DNA of 64,000 nucleotides. Source: an uncultured Sphingomonadales bacterium. Lineage in GTDB: Bacteria > Pseudomonadota > Alphaproteobacteria > Sphingomonadales > Rhodothalassiaceae. Below the pieces are notes generated by a model. That model made no database searches, was not told the origin of the DNA, and saw only the letters and a list, made by a program, of their open reading frames with translations. The stretch spans positions 434,001 to 498,000 of the forward strand of contig CANMND010000001.1 in NCBI GenBank assembly GCA_947499155.1, in the 5' to 3' direction. Position numbers and translations under genes: made by a program. Shown in pieces: positions 46,627 to 55,145 of this stretch (its first letter is position 1; every line of letters starts with the position of its first letter).

Positions 46627-46777
46627 TAAAATGCCATCCCTCACTCCCACCGGAACGGGGCCGTTGCAGCCATGCCTTAAAATCGTCCCATACCTGATTT
46701 TAAGTTCAGGTTCATTCTGAACAGAATACTTATTACAGTCCAGGCGATGATGTGCAAAACAACGGCGGAGCATTTTT

Positions 46778-47440
46778 ATGATTAATATAAAACACGCAGG
46801 AACGATCCTGACATTTGCCGCACTTTTATCCTTTTCTATCTCAGCCTGCACAACTGATCCCTATACTGGCGAGAAAAAGGCCGCACGAACTGGCATAGGT
46901 GCCGGTGCGGGTGCTGCCATCGGTGCCGCTGCAGGTGCAATTTTTGGTGGTGGCAAGGGAGCAGCCATTGGTGCTGGTGTCGGTGCTCTTTCCGGGGCTG
47001 CCGTTGGCGGATACATGGACTCGCAAGAATCGAAACTGCGTCGCCAGCTTGAGGGAACGGGCGTATCCGTCACCCGCGATGGTGACAATATTGTCCTTAA
47101 TATGCCCGGAAATATTACGTTTGCCAGCGCATCATCCACCCTGTCGCCACGTTTTACCGAGACTCTGGACAGCGTTGCCATGGTCCTCAAGGAATACGAC
47201 AAGACCATGATTGATATTGTCGGCCACACCGACTCCACAGGTTCTGACGCATTGAACCTGCGACTGTCTGGCGAACGGGCCATGTCTGTTGGCACCTACC
47301 TGACCGCCAGGGGAATCGCCCATGAACGCATGGTCACGCGCGGAATGGGCGAAAACATGCCCATTGCGACCAATGAAACACCTGAAGGCCGGGCCATCAA
47401 TCGTAGAGTCGAGTTGGCGCTTGTCCCTGTAATTCAGTAG
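46778..47440 (+). CDS. OmpA-family outer-membrane lipoprotein with glycine-zipper domain
   Basis: The 220-residue precursor has a lipoprotein signal (TILTFAALLSFSISAC with Cys24 as the lipidation site). Its Ala/Gly-rich glycine-zipper segment (GIGAGAGAAIGAAAGAIFGG, then AAIGAGVGALSGAAVGGY) may insert into or oligomerise in the membrane. The C-terminal OmpA-like peptidoglycan-binding domain has FASASSTLS, VGHTDSTGSDALNLRLSGERA and GRAINRRVEL with the key Asp and Arg. It is of the YiaD/Pal-like type that tethers the outer membrane to the cell wall. It is convergent with the enoyl-CoA hydratase gene, whose stop is 8 bases away. Confidence 0.93.
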   Translation: MINIKHAGTILTFAALLSFSISACTTDPYTGEKKAARTGIGAGAGAAIGAAAGAIFGGGKGAAIGAGVGALSGAAVGGYMDSQESKLRRQLEGTGVSVTRDGDNIVLNMPGNITFASASSTLSPRFTETLDSVAMVLKEYDKTMIDIVGHTDSTGSDALNLRLSGERAMSVGTYLTARGIAHERMVTRGMGENMPIATNETPEGRAINRRVELALVPVIQ

Positions 47441-47447
47441 CCACTAC

Positions 47448-48221
47448 CTAAAATCGCGGGGGCCTGCGCTCCTTGAAAGCCGCAAGACCTTCCCTGAAGT
47501 CGGGACTGTCATAGGCTGCCAGAAAACGGCTACGGGCGACCTTGGCATCCATTGTCCCGCCTGTAGCCAGACCTGCCATCAGTGCTTTCATGGACGTCAG
47601 GCTGTCGGGCGATAACGACGCAATCGTCGCCGCCAGCCTGCCACTTTCCTCCATGAGAGCCTCCGCAGGCACGACCTGTTCAACTAGGCCAATGCGGGCA
47701 GCTTCCACAATATCCAGGACCTCAGCCGTGAACAGCATCCGCCGCAAGTGCCCCGGCCCAATAAGTGCCTCAATACGTGCCATATCATCCAGCATGTATA
47801 TCAGGCCAAGTTTTGCAGGCGGCAGGGAAAAGCGGGCATTTGCACCTGCAATCCGTATATCGCAAGCAGCGGCAAGCGCAAGTCCTGCCCCCATGCACGG
47901 TCCGTCAATTATCGCTAATGTGGGCCTGGAGAATTTCGCCAAAGTCGTGATCGCTGACTTCATTGCGTCATGGCTGGTATCACGCAAAGCGCGATCTTCG
48001 GCCATAGTGGCAAATTCCGTCAAATCCGCTCCAGCACAAAAAATCGCGGGGTCGGTACTTTCAATAGCCAGAACCCGGATTCCCGGATCAGATGATGCCT
48101 CGTCCAATATCGCCGACAATGCCTGCCACATGGAAACTGTAAAGGCATTTTTCTTTTCCGAACGATTCAGTCGGATTCGACCCACCGCCCCATCACGAAA
48201 TAACGTAACTGCGTCTTTCAT
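47448..48221 (-). CDS. Enoyl-CoA hydratase/isomerase family protein
   Basis: The 257-residue product has the crotonase fold. AIFCAGADLTEFA and IDGPCMGAGLALAAACDIRIA form the oxyanion hole and CoA-binding part, and SLPPAKLGLIY lies after them. The usual catalytic Glu in the second motif (G-x-x-E-x-x-x-P) is not evident: the site reads KLGLIYMLDDMARI, so hydratase activity is uncertain and isomerase or another reaction is possible. ATG 48221 is preferred over a TTG one codon earlier. It follows the acyl-CoA dehydrogenase gene by 14 bases on the same strand, suggesting a small acyl-CoA catabolic unit. Confidence 0.88.
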   Translation of the reverse strand: MKDAVTLFRDGAVGRIRLNRSEKKNAFTVSMWQALSAILDEASSDPGIRVLAIESTDPAIFCAGADLTEFATMAEDRALRDTSHDAMKSAITTLAKFSRPTLAIIDGPCMGAGLALAAACDIRIAGANARFSLPPAKLGLIYMLDDMARIEALIGPGHLRRMLFTAEVLDIVEAARIGLVEQVVPAEALMEESGRLAATIASLSPDSLTSMKALMAGLATGGTMDAKVARSRFLAAYDSPDFREGLAAFKERRPPRF

Positions 48222-48235
48222 CAAATTATCTGGCT

Positions 48236-49459
48236 TTACCCGAACGCCTGAATGCCGGTTATGGCGCGGCCAAGGATCAGGGCGTGGACGTCGTGCGTGC
48301 CCTCATAGGTGTTGACGGTTTCCAGATTCACCATGTGGCGCATGACGTGATATTCATCGGCAATGCCATTGCCGCCATGAATGTCGCGGGCCATGCGGGC
48401 GATATCCAAAGCCTTGCCACAGCTGTTTCGTTTCAGAAGCGAAATGGTCTCAGGCGCCAGCTCGTGCTGGTCCTTCAGACGCCCCGCCTGCACGCAAGCC
48501 ACAAGGCCAAGAGCGATCTCTGTCATCATGTCTGCAAGCTTTTTCTGCACCAGTTGCATGCCCGCCAGCTTCTTGCCAAACAAAGTCCGCTCCAGCGCAT
48601 AATCCCGTGACGCGGACAGGCAGAACTCTGCTGCACCCAATGCGCCCCAGGCAATGCCAAAGCGCGCATTGTTAAGGCAGCCAAACGGCCCGGACAGGCC
48701 TTCGGCATGGGGCAACAGATTGGCGTCCGGCACGAACACATTGTCCATGACAATCTCACCAGTGATCGAGGCCCGCAGGCTCAATTTGCCTTCGATCTTC
48801 GGCATGGAAAGCCCCTCCATGCCGCGTTCCAGCACAAAGCCCTTGATGCGGCCGTCATGGGCCTCGCTTTTTGCCCAGACAATGCACAGATCGGCAATCG
48901 GCGAATTGGTGATCCACATCTTTGACCCGGTCAGGCGATAGCCGCCATCCACCTTCTTCGCCCGCGTCTTCATACTGCCGGGATCTGACCCTGCATCGGG
49001 CTCGGTCAAGCCAAAGCAGCCGACAAGATCACCGCTCGCAAGGCCGGGAAGCCAGCGCTCACGCTGCTCCTCGCTGCCATAGGCGTGAATCGGGTGCATG
49101 ACCAAAGACGACTGCACGCTCATGGCCGAACGATAGCCCGAATCAACCCATTCCACCTCGCGGGCGATCAGGCCATAGGACACCGACGACACCCCGGCGC
49201 AGCCATAGCCGTCAATGGTCGCACCCAAAAGTCCGGCTGCGCCCATCTCACGCAGAATCTCGCGGTCAAAAATCTCATGGCGATTAGCTTCCAGAATGCG
49301 CGGCATCAACGACCCCCGCGCATAACTCCGCGCTGAATCCCGCACCATGCGCTCTTCTTCCGTCAATAGCCCCTCAAGCAAAAGCGGGTCTTCCCAATTG
49401 ACAGAGGGCCAGCGCTTGGCGTGGGTGGTGGGGGCGTTTTTCTTAACAGGATCGGGCAT
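48236..49459 (-). CDS. Acyl-CoA dehydrogenase, glutaryl-CoA dehydrogenase-like
   Basis: The 407-residue flavoprotein has the ACAD motifs [57 protein letters not shown] and a C-terminal [18 protein letters not shown] with the catalytic glutamate (YEGT). The ending and the N-terminal [17 protein letters not shown] closely match glutaryl-CoA dehydrogenase (oxidation and decarboxylation of glutaryl-CoA to crotonyl-CoA in lysine and tryptophan breakdown). ATG 49459 has GGAG upstream, 9 bases away. The paired enoyl-CoA hydratase-like gene follows. Confidence 0.92.
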   Translation of the reverse strand: MPDPVKKNAPTTHAKRWPSVNWEDPLLLEGLLTEEERMVRDSARSYARGSLMPRILEANRHEIFDREILREMGAAGLLGATIDGYGCAGVSSVSYGLIAREVEWVDSGYRSAMSVQSSLVMHPIHAYGSEEQRERWLPGLASGDLVGCFGLTEPDAGSDPGSMKTRAKKVDGGYRLTGSKMWITNSPIADLCIVWAKSEAHDGRIKGFVLERGMEGLSMPKIEGKLSLRASITGEIVMDNVFVPDANLLPHAEGLSGPFGCLNNARFGIAWGALGAAEFCLSASRDYALERTLFGKKLAGMQLVQKKLADMMTEIALGLVACVQAGRLKDQHELAPETISLLKRNSCGKALDIARMARDIHGGNGIADEYHVMRHMVNLETVNTYEGTHDVHALILGRAITGIQAFG

Positions 49460-49636
49460 GGGAGCAACTCCGCAGAAAACTGAAACTTGCCCAGACAATA
49501 CACACAGAAAAGACGGACGCAAAGCCTCACGCCATATTCTTTAATACAGCATCCACTCTTGTGTCGCATCACATGAGCGGGCAGGCTATTTTTTGCGTTA
49601 ATACAATCAGGTTCAGCCAGCCTGCTTCAGAAAGAA

Positions 49637-51073
49637 ATGCCGATGTCTGCTTTCCGCCCAATATGCACCATTTTTCTGTCCGCGCTCACCCTGTTGCTGC
49701 TCCCCTTCGCAGCACTTGGTGCCAAAACCGATGCAACCCTTGATGCCTATGCCGCTGGCTATAAGGCAGGCTTTACCTGTAGCGCCGTGTTCAATGCCGG
49801 AAAAGCACTGGATGCCATCAAAAACCACGAGTTGACGGGTATTTATCCCCTGATCGCCGACCGGGTTGCTGAACTTCCTGATGCCCAGATCGACCATAAT
49901 GCCAAACGCGTCAGTGTCTCATACTCCGATACAATGCCGCCCCGCATTGCCCAATGGCGTCCGCATCTTGGATGTGTCCATTTACCAGTGGGTGCAAAGG
50001 CTGATGTGGCCGACTTAATGCCAGGCATCGACCTCCCCTTTAATGAAGCCGCCTTGCGATCCGATGATGGAACGCCATGGAAAAAGCATGCAGCCGTCAA
50101 TGGGGCAAGCGGCAATTCCGCCCTTGACCGGATCTTTGAGAATGCCATGACAGGCAAATCATATGGTGCCGATGCCGTAACGTCGGCCCTGCTGGTTACG
50201 TCAAAAGATGCAATTCTCGCCGAGCGTTACCGGGATGGCTTTACGCCTGCCACATCCCAGCGCACATGGTCCGTCGCCAAAAGTATCGCCGCCTCCGTTG
50301 TTGGCGCTGCAGTGAAACAAGGGCTTATAGACATTGCTGCCCCTAGCGGCATTCCTGAGTGGCAAAGCCCTGCTGATCCTCGCCGAGCTATCACAATGGA
50401 AAACCTGCTGCACATGGCATCAGGCCTTGACAGCAATGTCGCTGGCAACCGCACCGACCGGCTTTATATGGGCGGCGGACTTGTGACAGATACCGCAAGC
50501 AGATCAGCGCTTGAGGCCGAACCGGGCAGCCGCTGGAAATACGCCAATAATGACACCCTGCTGGTTGCACGGTCCTTGCGTGCGGCATTGGGTGACGGGG
50601 ATACGGCTCTCAGCTTTCCCTTCACTGCCCTGCTCCAGCCCCTTGGCATGGACCACACGATGCTAGAGACCGACTGGGAAGGCAATTTCATCCTGTCAAG
50701 CCAGGTCTGGACTACAGCGCGAGATCTGGCGCGATTGGGAGTATTATATCTCAATGATGGCGTATGGAACGGCAAGCGCATCCTGCCCAAAGGCTGGGCC
50801 AGCTATGTCGCAACGCCAGCACCGGCACAGCCGCCGCTTAAAAGAAATGCGGACAGCAACAATCCCGGCTATGGCGCACAATGGTGGCTGTTCAACGAGC
50901 GCTTTCCTGATATTCCCAATGACAGCTATGCAGCCATGGGCAATCGCGGACAGTTTTTAATGATCGTTCCATCTCGCAACATTATTATTGTTCGCCGTGG
51001 GTACGATCCTGCGGGTGGCTCAGGTTTCGACATCGCACGTTTCACCCAAGATATCCTGAAAGCTTTGGAGTAG
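49637..51073 (+). CDS. Exported serine hydrolase of the beta-lactamase/DD-peptidase family
   Basis: The 478-residue precursor has a signal peptide (CTIFLSALTLLLLPFAALGA). A N-terminal domain unique to some class-C-like proteins is followed by the serine-hydrolase fold: Ser212 and Lys215 in WSVAKSI (SxxK), then KYANNDTLL (YxN) near residue 307, and HRG-like residues near the end (MGNRGQFLMIV). The family covers class C beta-lactamases, esterases and D-amino acid peptidases; the sequence does not distinguish them, and esterase or peptidase is at least as likely as beta-lactamase. It is a single gene ending at a strong bidirectional terminator. Confidence 0.85.
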   Translation: MPMSAFRPICTIFLSALTLLLLPFAALGAKTDATLDAYAAGYKAGFTCSAVFNAGKALDAIKNHELTGIYPLIADRVAELPDAQIDHNAKRVSVSYSDTMPPRIAQWRPHLGCVHLPVGAKADVADLMPGIDLPFNEAALRSDDGTPWKKHAAVNGASGNSALDRIFENAMTGKSYGADAVTSALLVTSKDAILAERYRDGFTPATSQRTWSVAKSIAASVVGAAVKQGLIDIAAPSGIPEWQSPADPRRAITMENLLHMASGLDSNVAGNRTDRLYMGGGLVTDTASRSALEAEPGSRWKYANNDTLLVARSLRAALGDGDTALSFPFTALLQPLGMDHTMLETDWEGNFILSSQVWTTARDLARLGVLYLNDGVWNGKRILPKGWASYVATPAPAQPPLKRNADSNNPGYGAQWWLFNERFPDIPNDSYAAMGNRGQFLMIVPSRNIIIVRRGYDPAGGSGFDIARFTQDILKALE

Positions 51074-51175
51074 ACGATAAACGCCACCGCCAATTCTGGG
51101 CTTCGCGTCACCCTTCACTTCACCTGCTACACCATGCATGCCGCCCGTATAAGCACCGCCGAAGCCTAAACAAAC

Positions 51176-51217
51176 AAAAACCCGAAGAGCTCTAAACTAC
51201 GAACTCTTCGGGTTTTT
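51176..51217. terminator. Bidirectional Rho-independent terminator
   Basis: A perfect 14-base inverted repeat (AAAAACCCGAAGAG / CTCTTCGGGTTTTT) with a 14-base loop has a T run on either strand. It ends the serine hydrolase gene on the plus strand and the small membrane protein gene on the minus strand. Confidence 0.92.
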
Positions 51218-51264
51218 ATACATTTCCGCGTGCAGAGTTGATACCACCGCGGGACGTTGCGATA

Positions 51265-51492
51265 TTACATGGTTTTATGAGTAGTGGACTGAGTAAAGGC
51301 GTAGCGAACGAGGGCTATCAGGCCAACGACTGCACCGACAGATGCTCCCAAAAAGCCCCATGTCATGGGTGAGCCCTGCAATCCACCCACCGCAGCAAAA
51401 TCGAGCCCAAGGCCCGTCATGGCCATCAAGATTCCGGCAGTAACCCAATAAAATGGATGGCCAGCGAGAAGTTTCTTTGAAAGAGAATTCAT
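51265..51492 (-). CDS. Small two-helix membrane protein, unrecognised
   Basis: The 75-residue product has a short basic lead (NSLSKKLLAG) and two hydrophobic segments (FYWVTAGILMAMTGLGLDFA and MTWGFLGASVGAVVGLIALV), with a short Ser/Thr/Lys tail. It has no cysteine and few Ser/Thr in the segments. I do not recognise a family. A frame runs upstream to an ATG at 51654, but AAAGG just before ATG 51492 and a promoter-like pair at 51535-51561 favour the short form. It lies just after the RiPP operon on the same strand with its own terminator, so it could be an accessory or immunity protein, or be unrelated. Confidence 0.55.
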   Translation of the reverse strand: MNSLSKKLLAGHPFYWVTAGILMAMTGLGLDFAAVGGLQGSPMTWGFLGASVGAVVGLIALVRYAFTQSTTHKTM

Positions 51493-51820
51493 ATTCTTTG
51501 AGCCTTTCGAAATTCCTACCTCTACACTAATACGTGTATAGGTATTTAAAGGGCGCGTCAATAGAAGCCTCACACGGAAAGAGATATTGCCTGCAAAAGC
51601 TGTGCAAGCGACGATGGTCCCAAATGGTGAACGTCCCTTGGACATACGCAACATACTTAAACTCTTCTTTTACAGAATGAAGAGTGTACACGGACTTGCA
51701 GAATGATTTGAAAACTCTGAACAGTACGTCCCCTGCATTTAGTTTTTCACAGATTTATGCTGATACAATCATAGCCGCACGCAGTGGAAAATGAGGGCGT
51801 CGTGAATCTCAACGATCTTT
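51493..51820. other. Gap of 328 bases between the RiPP operon and the small membrane gene
   Basis: Both strands were read for a short precursor peptide. The open frames either continue the small membrane gene upstream to 51654 or begin inside the last codons of the RiPP operon on the other strand. I see no Cys/Ser/Thr-rich short frame with a ribosome site. The gap holds a 7-base hairpin at 51661-51685 (weak end of the operon) and the promoter-like pair listed separately. Confidence 0.6.
51535..51561 (-). promoter_or_regulatory. Possible sigma-70 promoter of the small membrane protein gene
   Basis: Reading the minus strand, TTGACG (51556-51561) and TATACA (51535-51540) resemble -35 and -10 elements. 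The 15-base spacing is two bases short of ideal, so this is a weak prediction; it lies 43-70 bases before the start at 51492. Confidence 0.35.
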
Positions 51821-52807
51821 TTATTTTGCGAAACCATTGTTCAAGCCTTGCACAATTTTGCCGCCCAGATCCGGATTGCGGTGTTCAGACAGATACTGCC
51901 TCATCGCCGACACGCCCGATGAGAGGATGTTGCTGTCGGTGGCCCGCTCCAGATAATGACGGATTTCTGACTCAAGAGCCTCTAATTGGGATGCATCGGG
52001 TCCGATATGTGGGTCGAATCCCACAGTTCGGCGAAGTCCAGGCTCCAGAATTGCCAGTCTTCGAAACAATTGTTCAATAAATTGACCAAGCGTAGCCCCT
52101 ATTGCGGCCAGAGTAATATGTATAGAAACGCCTGTATCAGTGCGCGCCTCGTGCATAAAGCCCCGTGGGAGATATAATAAATCTCCAGTGCACAATTTGA
52201 TTTGGTTCGCCTTGCCTGTGGGTTTGTGTTTCATGGGATCAAATGGAAAGCTTTCATTCGGCAAAGCAACCTGTTCAGTGTAAGTCGGGTGCAGATACCA
52301 TCGTTTCTCCCCCAGAACTTGTATGACAAAAATATCATCCAGATCATAGTGAGGGGGAAAACCCTGGCTAAAGGGCGGGGTCATATACAGATTTGCGCGC
52401 AAGGGGATATACAGAGCGTCCTCAAGGCTTCGGCATAGCCTGCTTAAGCTTGGGATATAATTTTCAATATGGGCAACTCTCAGGGTGCAGCCATCTTCCA
52501 GTGCTTGCAATACATGCGATACGTTAGTCGCGGGGCTGGGGGACATCCGAAACGGCGCCGGACCCTTTTTCCCGTTTCGGACAATATCGAGATGGGGAGA
52601 CATGAGACTGCCGCTCGTAAGTATCTCGTCAAATTTTTCCAGTGGAAAAATCCGAGACAGCTCTTCGGAGCTAAAAACCGAAGACAGATGCAGCTTCTCC
52701 TTTTCCCATATGGTGTCAAAGAAGTTGATCTCCCCCAGCTTGTCGGCCAACCGGGTGCCAAGTGTATGAGGGATACTGTCTTCATCAGGAAATTTAAAGC
52801 CAGTCAC
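51821..52807 (-). CDS. JmjC/cupin-type Fe(II) 2-oxoglutarate oxygenase of the RiPP cluster
   Basis: The 328-residue product has a cupin_4/JmjC fold as in the ribosomal-protein hydroxylases RoxA/YcfD, NO66 and MINA53. The iron triad is His153 and Asp155 in PPHYDLDDIF and His219 in LPRGFMHEARTDTGVS; IQVLGEKRWYLHP is the typical strand after HxD. These enzymes hydroxylate Arg or His side chains of proteins. It is the last gene of the operon, overlapping the FtsX-type permease by 4 bases, so it is translated with the RiPP genes and would be expected to hydroxylate the precursor peptide rather than a ribosomal protein; that is inference. No signal peptide is visible. The C-terminal part (SEIRHYLERATD onwards) is a helical dimer-type domain. 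Confidence 0.8.
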   Translation of the reverse strand: MTGFKFPDEDSIPHTLGTRLADKLGEINFFDTIWEKEKLHLSSVFSSEELSRIFPLEKFDEILTSGSLMSPHLDIVRNGKKGPAPFRMSPSPATNVSHVLQALEDGCTLRVAHIENYIPSLSRLCRSLEDALYIPLRANLYMTPPFSQGFPPHYDLDDIFVIQVLGEKRWYLHPTYTEQVALPNESFPFDPMKHKPTGKANQIKLCTGDLLYLPRGFMHEARTDTGVSIHITLAAIGATLGQFIEQLFRRLAILEPGLRRTVGFDPHIGPDASQLEALESEIRHYLERATDSNILSSGVSAMRQYLSEHRNPDLGGKIVQGLNNGFAK

Positions 52808-53973
52808 TGATAAATCTCCTTAATCACACTGGACATCAAGCTGGCCAAAGGTGCGATCACAACAGCCCCCAGAAGTATGGAGCCATAAATCCATGGACTA
52901 ACAGTGAATTGAATGTCGACAATTTGAAACGACAAGTCGAGCTCAAGTGATCGGCCCGCGATTCCCACGCTCAGTATCAAAGAGGCGACACATGCGGCAG
53001 CAACACCTATCAGGGTGCTGCGTACGAGAAGAGACAATTCAATATTGCGAGACTGGAAGCCAATGAAGTTCAACATACGCAACTCATCCATCATGTTAGT
53101 CCGCTGTATACGTTGAATAGACAAAAGCCCCAAAAGTGCTGTTGGAATCATGAGACCCATGACAAGCATTTGCAAATTCGAGACAGATTTGGATATGGAT
53201 AGGGATTGCTTTATAAAATACTCATTTTCTGTCATTGCTGTGAATTCATTGGTCTCATCTGATGAGATGATATCCAAGATACGTTCAACTTGCCCTTCAT
53301 CCGCCGCCTTGATACGAACCGTATTTAGAAAGTCTTCAGCACCATAAGCTGCCTGAACTCTTTGAAGATCCGCGACAACTTCATTTTCCCGGATGTCGCC
53401 CCCCATTTCAAAAATGCCGGTTACCAGCCATGTCTTGTTCGCCAGCTCTACATCAGAGCCAACCTGGAACGCAGGAAAGGCCCGCTGAGTAGCACGACCG
53501 ACGATGATCTGGTTGAAGCGGGAGTCAAACATCTCTCCTTCAACAATATGATAAGGTTGTGCGCCCTGTGAAATTTCTGGTGTCATTCCCCTGACAAAGA
53601 GAAACTTCTGCACCCCCTTTTCCACAATGGACGTCGACATGACGAGTTGCCTGTCATATGCCAATGCGGTCAGTCCTTCTGCGGATAGCAGCGCTCTAAG
53701 CCGCGCCGCACTTTGAGTATTCATGAAGCTTTCTGCTTCCCCATGGCTGCCGTGCGCCATTATAAGGACAGTTTCCGGATCGCCACTGCTCTCAAAGACA
53801 TGGTCGATTGCAGCACTAAGCATTAAACCCAAGCCGATAAGACCGCATACGATCGCCAAGAGGACAAGAGCCAAGATGTCCATTTGGGGTTGTTGTCTCA
53901 ACATCCTAAGATGCAATTTTCCCAACAACCCAAAGCCGGCACTTCTTTTGTCCGTATATGCTACAGCCATCAT
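52804..53973 (-). CDS. FtsX/MacB-type ABC permease, second
   Basis: The 389-residue product has one N-terminal membrane segment (ILALVLLAIVCGLIGLGLML). A large periplasmic MacB_PCD-type domain (NQIIVGRATQRAFPAF, WLVTGIFEMGGDI) follows, then three membrane segments near the C-terminus (LQMLVMGLMIPTALLGLLSI, TLIGVAAACVASLILSVGIA, WIYGSILLGAVVIAPLASLM). This is the four-helix FtsX arrangement of MacB and LolCE permeases. It overlaps the preceding permease by 4 bases and the oxygenase by 4. Together with the other permease, the ATPase and the adaptor it should form a heterodimeric exporter that acts on the periplasmic side. Confidence 0.88.
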   Translation of the reverse strand: MMAVAYTDKRSAGFGLLGKLHLRMLRQQPQMDILALVLLAIVCGLIGLGLMLSAAIDHVFESSGDPETVLIMAHGSHGEAESFMNTQSAARLRALLSAEGLTALAYDRQLVMSTSIVEKGVQKFLFVRGMTPEISQGAQPYHIVEGEMFDSRFNQIIVGRATQRAFPAFQVGSDVELANKTWLVTGIFEMGGDIRENEVVADLQRVQAAYGAEDFLNTVRIKAADEGQVERILDIISSDETNEFTAMTENEYFIKQSLSISKSVSNLQMLVMGLMIPTALLGLLSIQRIQRTNMMDELRMLNFIGFQSRNIELSLLVRSTLIGVAAACVASLILSVGIAGRSLELDLSFQIVDIQFTVSPWIYGSILLGAVVIAPLASLMSSVIKEIYQ

Positions 53974-55145
53974 GCCGACTCCTGTGGTGTGACACCGATC
54001 GACCCTCGGGTGATGGTGATGAGAGACAACACAGAGAAGACAAAGGTTATGCCCACCACTGCAGGAAGTATCAGAAATGCCGAAGTTGGCGAAATATGGA
54101 AATAAGGAAAGCTTTGCTTGATAGCGACCTTGAACATTTCGTAGCCAACTAGCGTAATAATAATACCGAAAGCTGTGCTTAGAAGTATTAGTGAGGTCAT
54201 CGCCATGCTGGCCCCCCCGATCATTTGGCCACGTTTAAAGCCCATCTCATCAAGTCTGCCCCATGTTTCTTGCAGCCTGTGGGCGTTAAAATAGCAAAAA
54301 ATGGCCAGAAGCATGACCCCTGTCACAATGCCACCCATTCCATACAACCACATCAAGGCCGCGATCCCTGCTCCCTGATCATTGAATGCTTCGACGAATT
54401 GTTCTCTTAAGCTGGTACGCGTTGAAACGGCGGCCGTAGCGTATCTCTCATCGATCATGCGTGATACGGTCGTCGCATCCTGGCGATGAGAGACAAGTAC
54501 CAGGATCCCATTCGCTCCTTGGCTTGCAGTTAATTGCCCCATCGGGCGTATCAAACTCTCATGCATTATCACACCGACCGCAGGGTAAGCGTCGTCTTTG
54601 ACGGCATACATGCCTTTAATCTGAAGCCTTTGTGTGCCCTCGCCACCAGCGATGCGAAACGACGGTGAGGAAATCGGCAGGGTATCCCCGACCATGAGTT
54701 TCTCTCGCTCTGCGAAATCACGACCAACCAGAACGCCATTGCGATCTTCAATCCACCGGTCAGTTGAACCCCCAAGCACAACAATATCGGTATTTGTGCG
54801 TAGGAGATCTGTTGGATTGGCAGCCAGTGCCGCAATCTGTTTTCTTGTTCCGCTTATAGTTGCAGGAACAAAGTTTACTGCAGCAGCGTGCTCTACCCCC
54901 GGAATTGAACTTTGCATGATTTCATTCGCATAGCGCACAGGTAACGGATAGCGAGGCGCAATGCCGTTTGACACCACCAGGATACGATCATCATCCGAAA
55001 ACACATTACCTTGTTGAGAATTTTCAATGCCCTGGAGAACCATGAAAAAGCACATAATTGCCACTGAGAAGGCCATGAACATATAAGTCGATGGCTCCGT
55101 AAAAAGTGAGCGATGGCTAATTTTATAAATGAGACGGGATGGCAT
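53970..55145 (-). CDS. FtsX/MacB-type ABC permease, first
   Basis: The 391-residue product has an N-terminal membrane helix (YMFMAFSVAIMCFFMVLQGI), a periplasmic domain with REKLMVGDTLPISSPSF and GVIMHESLIRPMGQL, and three C-terminal membrane helices (ALMWLYGMGGIVTGVMLLAI, MAMTSLILLSTAFGIIITLV, AFLILPAVVGITFVFSVLSL). It is the FtsX-type partner of the next permease; the two are distantly similar. ATG 55145 is used, overlapping the 3' end of the ATPase gene by 23 bases. ATGA overlap with the following gene indicates co-translation. Confidence 0.88.
   Translation of the reverse strand: MPSRLIYKISHRSLFTEPSTYMFMAFSVAIMCFFMVLQGIENSQQGNVFSDDDRILVVSNGIAPRYPLPVRYANEIMQSSIPGVEHAAAVNFVPATISGTRKQIAALAANPTDLLRTNTDIVVLGGSTDRWIEDRNGVLVGRDFAEREKLMVGDTLPISSPSFRIAGGEGTQRLQIKGMYAVKDDAYPAVGVIMHESLIRPMGQLTASQGANGILVLVSHRQDATTVSRMIDERYATAAVSTRTSLREQFVEAFNDQGAGIAALMWLYGMGGIVTGVMLLAIFCYFNAHRLQETWGRLDEMGFKRGQMIGGASMAMTSLILLSTAFGIIITLVGYEMFKVAIKQSFPYFHISPTSAFLILPAVVGITFVFSVLSLITITRGSIGVTPQESA

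Noticed and set aside
46676..46704. Perfect 9-base inverted repeat CTTAAAATC / GATTTTAAG after the PilZ gene
   Set aside because: The stem is almost all A/T and no T run follows, so it is not a convincing terminator.
49637..51073. Serine hydrolase as a class C beta-lactamase
   Set aside because: SxxK and YxN are shared by esterases and peptidases, the N-terminal domain is unlike AmpC, and there is no ampR nearby.
51661..51685. Hairpin ACTCTTC / GAAGAGT as the terminator of the RiPP operon
   Set aside because: The 7-base stem is weak and is not followed by a T run; at most it is a minor 3' structure.
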